Assembly (NCBI RefSeq): GCF_013201075.1
Contig: NZ_CP053710.1
Span: 290,210-354,209 of the forward strand
Direction of reading: 5' to 3'
Source: Lichenicola cladoniae
GTDB lineage: Bacteria; Pseudomonadota; Alphaproteobacteria; Acetobacterales; Acetobacteraceae
Length of the DNA: 64,000 nucleotides
The first letter of the stretch is position 1; each line of letters opens with the position of its first letter. A model generated the notes under the pieces. That model worked only from the letters and a program-made list of their open reading frames with translations, made no database searches and had not been told where the DNA came from. Both the position numbers and the translations under genes were made by a program. Shown one piece after another: positions 1 to 9,331 of the stretch.

Positions 1-3000
1 GCAGTGCGGGAGGCGCCGAGCACCCACTCCACGTAGGCCGACACGCTCAGCGTCCGGGCGCGGCCGGACAGGTTGTGCAGTTGCAGGCGGGACAGCTTCA
101 CCGGGTCAGCGGTCGGCACGTATTGCAGCAGGGAGCTGGCGATGCCGTGGGCCACGCGCTCGAAGCGGGAAAAGCCGCGGCCATGGGTGATCACGTAGGT
201 CGCCGCCGGGTCGCGGCGCGGTGATGCGGTCGGACACCACAACCCGTGGGTGTCGACGTCCCGGATGTAGAACGCCTCGCCCGAGCGGTTGGTGACCGGG
301 TCGTTGGACCAGGGGGTCAGCTGGTTCTCGCGGCTGTTCCGGCTCCAGCTGTAGCCGCCACCCTCGGCCGCGACCAGGAAACCGAAGCCCGGGTTGGCAA
401 TCACGTTGATCCAGGGCGCCGGCGTGGCTTGGCCGGGGCGGAGCACCACAACGTACTCTCGGCCGTCATCGGCAAAGCCACCATGGCCGTTAAAAAACTC
501 CAGGGGGGGCACCGGGGGGATCGCGGTTCCCGTGTCACGGGGTGGCTGCAGGGCCGGTACGGGCAGCACCGCAGTGCTCCGCGTACGCAGCTGCTCGGAC
601 AGGCTGCCGCGTTCGGCCGACAGCACGACGCGCGCGGCCGAGGCCAGCAGGGCGACGGTCTCCTTGGCAACCAGGTCGCTGCGCAACAGGAAGAGCGCGC
701 CCTCTGCCGCCGCCCCGATGACCGGCGGGGTCCGGGGCTGCATCCGCACCAGCGCCTCGAGCGCGATCTGCAGGTCTTGCGAATAGGAGGCTGCGTGCTC
801 GTTCAGGATCACCAGATCCACCGCGAGCTGCTTCAGCCGGAAATACTCGTGTGCGAGCAGGACCTGCCGCGCGACATCCAGGTCGGCGCTGTCGCGGATG
901 CGGAGCAGCAGGATCGGCAAGTCGCCCGAGACGCCCTGCCCCCAGAGCCCTTTTTGCGCGCTACTGCCACGCCGGATGCAGTCCGACCCCGGCCGCAGCG
1001 CCGGACCGGCGAACACTAGGTGCCCTGCCAGGCGCTGGAACAGGTCTGCCTCGGTCGGGCGAATGCCAAGGTGGCGCAGCTGTACTTGCGCCTGCGCCCA
1101 GGCCAGCGTCGAGGCACGGTCAAAAGCGGCGGCATCACGATGCTTGTCTATGGCGCCAGCCAGCGCGTCGCGGCTGCCAGCCACCATGGTCCAGAACGCG
1201 ACGCGCACCACCGCCCCGGGCGGGACCGTCACGCGACAGCGCAGGGCGAATACGGCGTCCAGCACGGTCCCTGTGGTCCCGGACAGCCTTCGCCCATCCA
1301 TCGCGGCAGCGTCACGGACGCACCGTCCGCGGCCCAGGAAGCGGGCGCGATCGGTCTCCGTCTCGATAGTGGCCGCCGTACCCTCCGCGACCAGCAGATG
1401 TGCCGCCCATATCTCCGGCTCATTGGGGGCCCGCCGCCTGCGGGTCGCCAGGATGGCGTCACCCAGCCGCTCGGTCTGCACAAACATCTTGGCGAAGGCG
1501 GGATGCGCGATGTCGTCGGCGCCGCGGATCAATGCGAGCTCGGCGTACGAGGTGATGTCGATGGTGCGTGCTACCCGGCCGCCGTTTGTCACGGATATGC
1601 GACGAACTTCGGCATCCTCCTCGGCCGAGACCAGGACCTCCATGGTGGTCGTCAGGGTTCCGTCGCGTCGGGCGAACTCGGCCCGGTCCTCTCCGAAAGC
1701 CACCTCGTATTGGTCCGGTGCCACGCCGATCGGCTGCAGCCCTGCCGACCAGACCTCCCGACTGACCGCGTCGCGCAGGAGGATCCAGGATCCCCAATCA
1801 TCAAGGGTCGGGTCCTCTCGCCAGCGGGTGACAGCCACATCTCCCCACCGACTGCTGCCTGCACCTGCTTCCGTCAGCATGACGGCATAGCGTCCGTTCG
1901 ACAGCAGGTGCGTGACGGGTTGTGGCGCGTCCGCGCTGGTGTAGCGCCGCCCACCCGGCCGCCCGACGGTTTTTGCGGCTGACGGTTTCTTGACCATGGG
2001 TAGGGGTCGCGCGATCGCCACGTTGCGGGGCGCACGCTCCTGTAGCAGCAGCTCAGCCGCCTGGATGATGGGTTCGGCGTGGAAGCGCGACCGCATGACC
2101 CCGACCAGCACGGCATCGGCGATCGCGATGATCGTCATTCCCTGGTGGTGCGCCATGAATGCCCGCACCACGGCCACCCGCTTGCCGGCCGGGACCCTCT
2201 CCGGAGTGTAGTCGAGCGCCTCGTAGAAGCCGTAGCGCCCCTGCCCGCCGGCATTTGCAAGCAGCAGGAGGTTGCGGACGGCTGCCGCGGGATTGACCAT
2301 GGCTGCCAGCGCCGTGGCGTAGGGCGCGATCACCAGGTCGGCGTCCAGGCCGCGTTTCAGTCCCAATCCGGGGACGCCGAAATTGGAATACTGGTAGGTG
2401 TACTCGACGTCACGCACGTTGTAGGCGGATTCTGACACGCCCCACGGCACGTCATGATCGCCGCCGAAGCCGATCTGGCGATGCACCACCAGATGGCTGG
2501 TGTCCTCGAGCAGGCTGCCGTGCGGAGCTCGCATCACCAGGGACGGCATCAGGTACTCGAACATCGAGCCTGACCAGGACACCAGCACGGCGCCGCCATC
2601 CATCGGTGTCAGGGCGCGGCCGAGCCGGAACCAGTCGCGCGCCGGGATGTCGCCCTTGGCGATGGCGATGAAGCAGGCAAGCCGTGCCTCGGAGGCAAGC
2701 AGGTCGTAGCAGTTGGCATCGAGCACGCCTTCGTCGGCAAGGAAGCCGATGGAAAGCAGCTTGCGCTCAGTGTTGCGGAGGAAGCGGAACTCCATTTCCA
2801 GGGCCATGCCGCGCGACGCCTGTTCGATGGCGAGCAGCCGGGGGCCTAGGTTCGCCGCCTCGGCCCAATCCCGTCGATGACTTTCGACGGACCGGTCCAG
2901 AGCGGTGATCCAGAACTCGAGATCCGCAGCATCCGGCCTTGCAGCACTCAGCAGCTTTGCAACGGCTGCTGCCGAAGCGGTATCGGCAGCGAGTCCGTCA

Positions 3001-6000
3001 AAGGCTGCATTACGATCGCCGCCCGGGGGTTGTGCCAGCCGGGTCGTGATCGCCGCGAGTGTCGTGCCAATATCGCCCAGGAGGGGCGTCGGCGGGGTGG
3101 TCGTGGACAAGCGGGCCAGTTCATCGACGGCGATACCGGCGGTGTCGACCAGGCCTGCACGATAGGGCGAGGCTGCCACCGTATCGCACTGCCAGGACCT
3201 GCACGTGTTGGCGAGCGCGATCAGGTGGCCGGCCAGGTTGCCGCTATCGACGGTGGAGACGTAGCGCGGCTCTAACGGACGCAGGTCGGCGGTGCCGTAC
3301 CAGTTGTAGAAATGCCCGCGGAAGCGCTGCAGCCGCGCCATCGTGCCCAGCGTCGCCTCAAGGCGGTCTACCGTGTCTATAAGCCCAGCCCAGCCGAAAT
3401 CATGCGCGGCTGCGGATGAGAGCAGATAGAGGCCGATATTGGTCGGCGAGGTCCGGCGTGCCAGCACGGGCGCTGGGTCCTCCTGGAAGTTATCGGGCGG
3501 CAGCATGGTGTCAGCGGACGTCACGAAGCTCTCGAAGAACCGCCAGGTCCGCCGGGCGGTCATCCGCAGTGCCCGCCTGTCTTGCTCCGACAGCGCCGGA
3601 CGGTTGCCGGTGGTCACCCGGCTGCACCAGTACGCGACCGCCGGCGAGGCGATCCAGGCCACCGCAAATGGCAGCGTCAGCATCCAGCTGTGGGCCGGAG
3701 CACCCGCCCGTGGCCAGACTGCCACCCCAAGGGCGAGGACGCCCAGCACTGGAGCGCCGGCCATGCGTCGATAATAACCGGCAACGCCGAGGGGCGCCCC
3801 GTCCGCTGCCTGCGCCGCCGTGACCCACTCCAGCAGGTGGCGGCGCGTCCAGAACACCCGCACGGTGGTCCGCGCGATCGCGTCGCCCATCAGCACGGCC
3901 TGGTGCGCCAGGAACACGACCACCAGCCCGGCCAGCGCGGTGGCGTGGCGCAGTCCGTCGGCCAGCACGCCCAGGTAGCTGCGCCACGTGACCCAGCGCG
4001 AGCCCGGCGCGACGTCGGCGAACACCGGCAGCAGGGCGGGCAGTGCGATCGTCAGCAGCACGAACACGGTCCAGGCCAGGGCCGCGGGAAACGGCAGCAG
4101 CCACCCGGCCAGCAGCGCCCCCACACCGGCCGGCGCCGACAGCGTCCGCCGCAAATTGTCCAGCATCTTCCAGCGACCCATCGCCGGGATGGCGTCGCGG
4201 GCAGCCGCCCCGTGATGCGGAACGATCCAAGGCAGCAGCTGCCAGTCGCCCCGGGCCCAGCGATGCTGACGCAGCACTGCGACCGCATAGGCAGCGGGGA
4301 ACTCCTCGACCACCTCGATGTCGGACGCCAGTGCCGCGCGGGCGAACACACCCTCGAACAGATCGTGGCTCAGCAGCGTCGAATCTGCGACCCGGCCTTG
4401 CAGTGCCGCTTCGAACGCATCCACCTCGTAGATGCCCTTGCCGGCATAGGAGCCCTCGCCGAACACGTCCTGGTACACGTCGGAGACGGCACCCGCGTAC
4501 GGATCGATCCCGTCCAGGCTGGAGAAGATGCGCTGGAACATCGTGCTGCCGCATCCGGTCGGCAGCGACGGAGTGACCCGCGGCTGCAGCACCGCGTAGC
4601 CCTCCACGACACGCAAGCGGACCGGGTCGAGACGCGGCGCGTTCAGCGGGTGCGCCATCTTGCCGACCATGCGTCGCACCGCGCCCTGCGGCAGCCGTGT
4701 GTCGGAATCCAGCGTCACGACGTAGCGCACGCCGGACGGCACCGGTGGCGGGTCCAGGAACGTCGTGTCGGTGGCGCCACGCAGCAGCCGGTTCAGCTCG
4801 TGCAGCTTGCCGCGCTTGCGCTCCCAGCCGATCCAGCGCGCCTCGCCGGCATTCCAGACCCGGCGCCGATGCAGCAGCAGAAAGCGGTCGCCGCCCGGTG
4901 CGCCGCCGTACAGCCGGTTCAGTCGGTCGATGCCGGACCGGGCCTCTGCCAGCAGTGACGCATCGGTGTCGACATGCTCCGCCCGGCTGTCGGTCCAGTC
5001 GGACAGCAGCGCGAAATGCACCTCGCCATCCCGGCTCGCCAGATGGTGGACCTCCAGCCGAGCGACCTGCTCCGCCACCGCCGCCTGCGTGGTCAGCAGG
5101 ATCGGCACGGCGACGAGGGTGCGTAGCGGTGCGGTGATGCCGGACTTCAGCTCGAGCCCGGGCAGAGCCGTGGCGCCGAATACCGACGTCGCCAGCCGGT
5201 TCACGCAGGCGACGGACGCATCGGAAGCCAACACGAATCCGGCCGCGCTTAGCAGTGCCAGCATGAGCACGCCAGCCCCCGCCCCTGCCGCAAGCCGCAG
5301 CGGCACCGCCACGAAGGCCAGCGCGAGCAGCACGACAGCGGCACCGTAGCCACTGATGCCCAGCCTGCGGCAGCCCTTCTCCAGCCAGGCGCGCCAGGTC
5401 GGCCGATAGCCGATCGCCGCCTCGAACGCCGCACGGCCGCTGCCGATCAGCGAGTAGCCGGGGTCGTGCTGCCTCCCATCGGGGTGCCCGGCGGCGATGC
5501 TGGCGGCCTTGCGGGCGATGTCGAGCTCGGACCAGTCGGAGCCGCGCGACAAGGTCTCGATGGCAATGCGATAGAGATTGCGGGTGGTGAAATCCATCTC
5601 CGCGAACGGCGCCTCGGCGGCTAGCACGTCGTCGACCAGGGAGACCCGCTCGAACAGGTCGGTCCAGTCCATGCCGGCGATCATCCGCATGCTGGTGATC
5701 ACGTTGCGCACGGTCGCGTTGGCCATGCCGTGCTTGTGCAGCTCGTCGCGCACCACGTCCTGCACCGTCGTACCCTGCGCCTCGAGCCGCCGGTCGAGCC
5801 AGGCCAGTGCCGGGTTGGTGCGGGGGTCGTGGCCGCGCAGCCGGTGCGCCAGCTGGACCGCGAAGGGATCGCTCACCCTGGTGTCGCGGGGCAGGCCATC
5901 CGGCAGGTTCAGCGCGCTGCCACCGACGCCCTCGACCCGGTCCGCCAGCTCATCGGCCGATTGCCGTGCGGCCGCGTCATCCACCACGAGCTCGGCGACA

Positions 6001-6590
6001 CGCCGGAGATTCTCGATCAGCACGATCCGCAGCGTGATCGGCAACGCCCACAGCTCGCCGATGGTGAGCGGCTGCACCGACTGGTACGCGACCAAGTAGC
6101 GGCGCAGCGTTTCGATGTCGATATGGCTGTCGGTGTGGGCCACCAGCGACCACATCGCCCCGAACACCTGCGGCAGGCCGGTGAACGGGCCGGCCGCGAG
6201 CTTCGGCAATTGCACGTAGAAGCCCGGCGGCAGGTCGATGCCAATCTCGCGGATCTGCATGTCCACCAGGTGATAGTTGTCGGCCAGCCACTCTGCCGCA
6301 GGCGTGGCGTGGTGACCGTCCTCGGCCGACTTCGCGAGAACGCGGTTGGCCTGCAGCAGGAACGCGGCATTGTCGGCCAGCCTATTGGACAGCCGGCTGC
6401 CACGCGTGCGTCCGGCGGTCACCGTCTGTGCCGCGGCCAGGCTCCGAGCATGCTGCTCGAGACGCTCCACCCCGAACAATTCGGCCCGCACCGGGGTCCG
6501 GGCCCACGGCAGCGGACGGGCCCGATGCCCTAGCCCGCGGCTCGCGATTAGCGGCCCGCGCGCGGGAAGCCGGAGAGCGCTGACACTCAC
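1..6590 (-). CDS. ndvB: Cyclic beta-1,2-glucan synthase (NdvB/CgsA type), 3' end outside window
   Basis: One open minus-strand frame of about 2,196 codons runs from a GTG at 6590 through the left edge. I checked the frame at 4740, 3420, 2160 and 120. Members of this family are very large inner-membrane enzymes of about 2,800 residues that polymerise UDP-glucose into cyclic beta-1,2-glucan and cyclise it by phosphorolysis. The N-terminal half has several membrane segments and a family-84 glycosyltransferase domain with TLDSDTRLP near residue 623 and a QHRWARGDWQ motif near 775. A glycoamylase-like segment carries AHHQGMTIIAI near residue 1480, and the GH94 phosphorylase region begins after it. 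The GTG lies 5 bases after the stop of a small ORF, which suggests coupled translation. A FixJ-like box lies ahead of that ORF. Product ring size and linkage cannot be read from sequence. Confidence 0.93.
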   Translation of the reverse strand, partial: MSVSALRLPARGPLIASRGLGHRARPLPWARTPVRAELFGVERLEQHARSLAAAQTVTAGRTRGSRLSNRLADNAAFLLQANRVLAKSAEDGHHATPAAEWLADNYHLVDMQIREIGIDLPPGFYVQLPKLAAGPFTGLPQVFGAMWSLVAHTDSHIDIETLRRYLVAYQSVQPLTIGELWALPITLRIVLIENLRRVAELVVDDAAARQSADELADRVEGVGGSALNLPDGLPRDTRVSDPFAVQLAHRLRGHDPRTNPALAWLDRRLEAQGTTVQDVVRDELHKHGMANATVRNVITSMRMIAGMDWTDLFERVSLVDDVLAAEAPFAEMDFTTRNLYRIAIETLSRGSDWSELDIARKAASIAAGHPDGRQHDPGYSLIGSGRAAFEAAIGYRPTWRAWLEKGCRRLGISGYGAAVVLLALAFVAVPLRLAAGAGAGVLMLALLSAAGFVLASDASVACVNRLATSVFGATALPGLELKSGITAPLRTLVAVPILLTTQAAVAEQVARLEVHHLASRDGEVHFALLSDWTDSRAEHVDTDASLLAEARSGIDRLNRLYGGAPGGDRFLLLHRRRVWNAGEARWIGWERKRGKLHELNRLLRGATDTTFLDPPPVPSGVRYVVTLDSDTRLPQGAVRRMVGKMAHPLNAPRLDPVRLRVVEGYAVLQPRVTPSLPTGCGSTMFQRIFSSLDGIDPYAGAVSDVYQDVFGEGSYAGKGIYEVDAFEAALQGRVADSTLLSHDLFEGVFARAALASDIEVVEEFPAAYAVAVLRQHRWARGDWQLLPWIVPHHGAAARDAIPAMGRWKMLDNLRRTLSAPAGVGALLAGWLLPFPAALAWTVFVLLTIALPALLPVFADVAPGSRWVTWRSYLGVLADGLRHATALAGLVVVFLAHQAVLMGDAIARTTVRVFWTRRHLLEWVTAAQAADGAPLGVAGYYRRMAGAPVLGVLALGVAVWPRAGAPAHSWMLTLPFAVAWIASPAVAYWCSRVTTGNRPALSEQDRRALRMTARRTWRFFESFVTSADTMLPPDNFQEDPAPVLARRTSPTNIGLYLLSSAAAHDFGWAGLIDTVDRLEATLGTMARLQRFRGHFYNWYGTADLRPLEPRYVSTVDSGNLAGHLIALANTCRSWQCDTVAASPYRAGLVDTAGIAVDELARLSTTTPPTPLLGDIGTTLAAITTRLAQPPGGDRNAAFDGLAADTASAAAVAKLLSAARPDAADLEFWITALDRSVESHRRDWAEAANLGPRLLAIEQASRGMALEMEFRFLRNTERKLLSIGFLADEGVLDANCYDLLASEARLACFIAIAKGDIPARDWFRLGRALTPMDGGAVLVSWSGSMFEYLMPSLVMRAPHGSLLEDTSHLVVHRQIGFGGDHDVPWGVSESAYNVRDVEYTYQYSNFGVPGLGLKRGLDADLVIAPYATALAAMVNPAAAVRNLLLLANAGGQGRYGFYEALDYTPERVPAGKRVAVVRAFMAHHQGMTIIAIADAVLVGVMRSRFHAEPIIQAAELLLQERAPRNVAIARPLPMVKKPSAAKTVGRPGGRRYTSADAPQPVTHLLSNGRYAVMLTEAGAGSSRWGDVAVTRWREDPTLDDWGSWILLRDAVSREVWSAGLQPIGVAPDQYEVAFGEDRAEFARRDGTLTTTMEVLVSAEEDAEVRRISVTNGGRVARTIDITSYAELALIRGADDIAHPAFAKMFVQTERLGDAILATRRRRAPNEPEIWAAHLLVAEGTAATIETETDRARFLGRGRCVRDAAAMDGRRLSGTTGTVLDAVFALRCRVTVPPGAVVRVAFWTMVAGSRDALAGAIDKHRDAAAFDRASTLAWAQAQVQLRHLGIRPTEADLFQRLAGHLVFAGPALRPGSDCIRRGSSAQKGLWGQGVSGDLPILLLRIRDSADLDVARQVLLAHEYFRLKQLAVDLVILNEHAASYSQDLQIALEALVRMQPRTPPVIGAAAEGALFLLRSDLVAKETVALLASAARVVLSAERGSLSEQLRTRSTAVLPVPALQPPRDTGTAIPPVPPLEFFNGHGGFADDGREYVVVLRPGQATPAPWINVIANPGFGFLVAAEGGGYSWSRNSRENQLTPWSNDPVTNRSGEAFYIRDVDTHGLWCPTASPRRDPAATYVITHGRGFSRFERVAHGIASSLLQYVPTADPVKLSRLQLHNLSGRARTLSVSAYVEWVLGASRT

Positions 6591-6594
6591 CGGG

Positions 6595-6804
6595 TCAGCG
6601 ACGGAACAGGCTTCTGCGGCCCTGCGGCACGGCGGCGCCGGACAACAGCGTGTGGCCACCGAGATGGGCGCCCTCAGCCGCGTCGTAGTCGCCGAAAGGC
6701 TCCGCGCCGGAAATTGTTGCCGGGGCTGTGGGACCGTCGGAGACAGCCTCGGCAAAACCCGGATTTGCGTTGCTGGGCTGCGGGCTGGTCTGAACGTCGC
6801 TCAT
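6595..6804 (-). CDS. Small hypothetical protein upstream of the glucan synthase
   Basis: A 69-codon ORF starts at an ATG preceded by a strong GGGAGGA ribosome site 6 bases upstream and stops 5 bases before the glucan synthase GTG. The product (MSDVQTSPQPSNANPGFAEA at the start) is Ala/Pro/Gly-rich and soluble, ends in a basic RRSLFRR tail, and has no domain I recognise. A longer in-frame start at 6858 is possible but lacks a good ribosome site. The close spacing suggests it promotes translation of, or assists, the synthase. It is the first gene behind the FixJ-like box at 6861-6880. Confidence 0.6.
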   Translation of the reverse strand: MSDVQTSPQPSNANPGFAEAVSDGPTAPATISGAEPFGDYDAAEGAHLGGHTLLSGAAVPQGRRSLFRR

Positions 6805-6860
6805 CGTGTCCTCCCTTATTGGTGATCCGGCAGCATAGGAAACCGGAACCGACGCCAACG

Positions 6861-6880
6861 GCAGGCTCGGAAACTACTTA
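6861..6880 (-). promoter_or_regulatory. FixJ-like box, ndvB operon
   Basis: TAAGTAGTTTCCGAGCCTGC reads toward the small ORF/ndvB operon and ends 56 bases before its ATG. It is a near-perfect member of the recurring TRAGTAGTTTCCGA family in this window. A divergent copy lies 33 bases away at 6914-6933. Confidence 0.7.
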
Positions 6881-6913
6881 TCGATCGGGCGCAGCGTCTG
6901 ACCGGCGTGCGGC

Positions 6914-6933
6914 TGAGTAGTTTTCGGTCCTTC
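6914..6933 (+). promoter_or_regulatory. FixJ-like box, BON stub
   Basis: TGAGTAGTTTTCGGTCCTTC is a variant of the recurring element. It reads toward the BON gene stub at 7020, 86 bases downstream, and is divergent from the box at 6861-6880. Confidence 0.55.
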
Positions 6934-7019
6934 GCCTGGCAGAACGGATTTGATAGCGTCCGCGTATCGAGAGATGCTCGGCCATCCAGCCGGCGTCATT
7001 GTCCTCATGGGAGATCGTG

Positions 7020-7078
7020 ATGTCTCAAGACAGCCAGTTGCAGCAAGCCGTCCTGGCGGAATTCGACTGGGAGCCTGG
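7020..7078 (+). pseudogene. 5' stub of a BON-domain (OsmY-like) gene, cut by IS481
   Basis: Only about 20 codons remain (MSQDSQLQQAVLAEFDWEPG), after a GGGAG ribosome site. The sequence closely resembles the start of the BON gene at 23955 (MSKDSRLQQSVLAQLIWEPS) and the typical N-terminus of periplasmic BON stress proteins. The IS481 left end follows directly at 7079, and I see no continuation of the gene on the other side of the element. Confidence 0.7.
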
Positions 7079-7961
7079 TGTTTCGTCCCAGGTTTTGATG
7101 GTGCATTCTTATCCGGTGTATGGAAGGAAGGATTATGGGCCAGGTTCTGCATGGCTGCGCCACGACGACCGCGGCAATCCGTCGAGCGATAAAGCATAGT
7201 CAAAAGAGCCTCAGGGCTCTCGCCCGACGTTACGGCATCAACCAGAAAACCGTCGCCAAGTGGAAGCGGCGGAATTTCGGTGACGGACCAGCCAACCGGT
7301 CCAAGAGACCCGAAATCCGCCGTGTTGTGGGTTGAGAACGAGACGATCATCGTGGCCTTCCGTTGCCATACGCTGCTGCCACTCAACGACTGCCTCTACG
7401 CCCTGCAGGCGACTATCCCGCATCTGACCCGCTCGTCACTGCATCGCTGTCTGCAACGCCACGACATCTCGCGCCTGCCTGACGTCACTGGCGACAAGCC
7501 CGACAAGCAGAAATTCAAGGAATATCCGCTCGCTATTTCCATTTCGACATCACCGAGGTCCGCACCGAGCAGGGCAAGCTCTACCTTCTTGTCGCCATCC
7601 ACCGGACTTCGAAGTTCCCTTTCACCCAGCTGCATGAGAAAGCCACCAGGTAGGTCGCCGAAGCCTTTCTCCGCACCCTCATCAAAGCCGTGCCCTACAA
7701 GATCCACACCGTCCTGACAGACAATGGCACCCATTTCACAACGCCGGGAAATGTCTGCTCGGCCGCCGCCAATATCCCTATTGCCATGGATAGGGGTGAA
7801 TTCTACCGGGCGCGCTCGTTCGAGTATGCGTGCGCTCAGAACAGCATCGATCATCGACTGACCAAGCCGTGCCACCCGTGGACCAACGGGCATGTCGAAC
7901 GCATGAGCCGGACCCTCAAGGAGGCCACCGTCAAGCGATACCACTATGAGAGCCAAGACTA

Positions 7962-8792
7962 GGTTCAGGACCCTTTACGCGGCTCGATGCAGTGTGATTC
8001 ATAGGGGATTGGAGGTGTCCGATGTCCCGTTTGATCCTGCTTTCCATCGCTCAGATGAACCGGCTCTCGCCACATTTCCCGCGCCCCCGGGGGCTTGCGC
8101 GCGTGGACGACCGTCGCGTCGTCAGCGGGATCGTCTACGTGATCCGCAACGGGCTTCAGTGGAAGGACGCCCCAGCGGGATACGGGCCGCACAAGACCCT
8201 CTACAACCGGTTCATCCGGTGGAGCCGCCTCGGCGTATTCGACCGGATCTTCGCAGCCCTGGCCGCCAAGGCAGGCGTGCCTGAGCGCCTGATGATCGAC
8301 AGCACGCATCTCAAGGCACACCGAACGGCCGCGAGCCTGCTTAAAAAGGGGCTGCTCCGCGCTGCATCGGACGCACAAAGGGCGGCTTGAACTCCAAGCT
8401 GCACGCCGTCTGCGACGGCGAGGGCCGCCCGGTCATCATGATGCTGACGGAGGGCCAGATGAACGATCACAAGGGTGCCGCTCTCCTGCTTCCAGCGCTC
8501 CCCGCCGCGCGTGAACTGCTTGGCGATCGTGGGTATGACAGCGACAAGTTCCGGAATGGTCTGCGAGAGCGCGGTATTGAGCCCTGTATTCCGCCAACAA
8601 GGAACCGGAAGGCCCCTCCCGCCTACGACAAGATCCTGTATCGTCAGCGCCATCGCATCGAAAATACCTTCGGTCGCCTCAAGGACTGGCGACGGATTGC
8701 CACCCGCTACGACCGATGCGCCCACACCTTCTTCTCGGCAATCTGCATCGCAGCAACCATTACGTTCTGGCTCCCACAATGAGTCCTGACCC
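7962..8792 (+). mobile_element. IS5-family (IS427-type) element inside IS481
   Basis: Terminal repeats GGTTCAGGACCC and GGGTCAGGACTC (10 of 12 matching) flank the element. A TA dinucleotide is duplicated at 7960-7961 and 8793-8794, the target choice of the IS427 group. Comparison with the uninterrupted IS481 copy at 46485 shows the insertion point directly. The two-frame transposase inside looks complete. Confidence 0.85.
8022..8782 (+). CDS. IS5-family DDE transposase made by -1 frameshifting
   Basis: The first frame (8022-8390) encodes the DUF4096-like N-terminus with VDDRRVVSGIVYVIRNGLQW. The catalytic C-terminus lies in the -1 frame and ends at 8782, with DRGYDSDKFR and a YRQRHRIENTFGRLKDWR signature. 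The frames join at a TTAAAAAGGGG run near 8342, after which the -1 frame reads GAAPRCIGRTKGGLNSKLHA, as expected for the family. Programmed frameshifting is normal in IS427-type elements, so this is probably functional and not a mutation. Confidence 0.8.
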
Positions 8793-9058
8793 TAGCTCAA
8801 AAGCCACTTGGCGGACTTCATCACGGCCTACAACTTCGCCCGGCGCCTGAAGACCCTCAAGGGCATCACAGCCTACAAAACCCATCTGCAAAACCTGGAC
8901 AAACCAGCCACAGCGATTCATCGTAGACCCGATCCACCAAATGCCGGGACTGAACATCTAGCTTAAACCGTTACCGGTTGTCTCGGCGGCCTGCGGCTTG
9001 AAATTGTTCATGACGGATTATCCCGGACCGTTCCGTGGACGGCCTCGCGCCAATCTGA

Positions 9059-9331
9059 TCAGTCAGGGTCCCGCGCCAGCATTGCCGCTGTCGCCAGCCA
9101 GGCCAGAACCACCGAGGTCGTCGCCACCGTGACGATGTTGATCCAGAACAGGTGCTCGGTGCCTGCATAAGGGGTACGAAACTTTCTGCCCGGGATGAGC
9201 AGCAAAAGCCACTGTATGATGAGCGTCACGCAGCCCGCCTTCAGGATCATCAGATAGCGGGACTGGCCATGCCGGAAGCTGACGCTCGTCAGCAGCGCCG
9301 CCATCACGCTGGCTGTCACCAGCCATATCAT
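9059..9331 (-). CDS. Small three-helix membrane protein
   Basis: A 90-residue ORF whose start (MIWLVTASVMAALLTSVSF) overlaps the stop of the histidine phosphatase gene by four bases, so it is translationally coupled as the last gene of the xfp1-fba operon. Three hydrophobic segments are visible, at about residues 1-17, 27-47 and 60-86, separated by short basic loops. I recognise no family. An in-frame upstream extension to 9589 exists but is antisense-like in composition and lies inside the phosphatase gene. Confidence 0.6.
   Translation of the reverse strand: MIWLVTASVMAALLTSVSFRHGQSRYLMILKAGCVTLIIQWLLLLIPGRKFRTPYAGTEHLFWINIVTVATTSVVLAWLATAAMLARDPD

Larger units (their letters stand above)
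7079..8956 (+). mobile_element. IS481-family element, inactive copy split by an IS5-type element
   Basis: The ends match those of the intact copy at 46485-47528 (TGTTTCGTCCCAGG at the left, GCCGGGACTGAACA at the right). The transposase frame starts at 7135 (MGQVLHGCATT) but is shifted near 7270 and again before 7690, and it has substitutions throughout. It is then interrupted at 7962 by an IS5-type element and resumes at 8796. It cannot make a full transposase. It was inserted into a BON gene. Confidence 0.85.

Noticed and set aside
3511..4554. 347-codon minus-strand ORF, and many plus-strand ORFs, within 1-6590
   Set aside because: They are alternative frames of the glucan synthase gene, rich in Arg/Ala/Gly/Pro from GC-rich codons. 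The true frame carries all family motifs.
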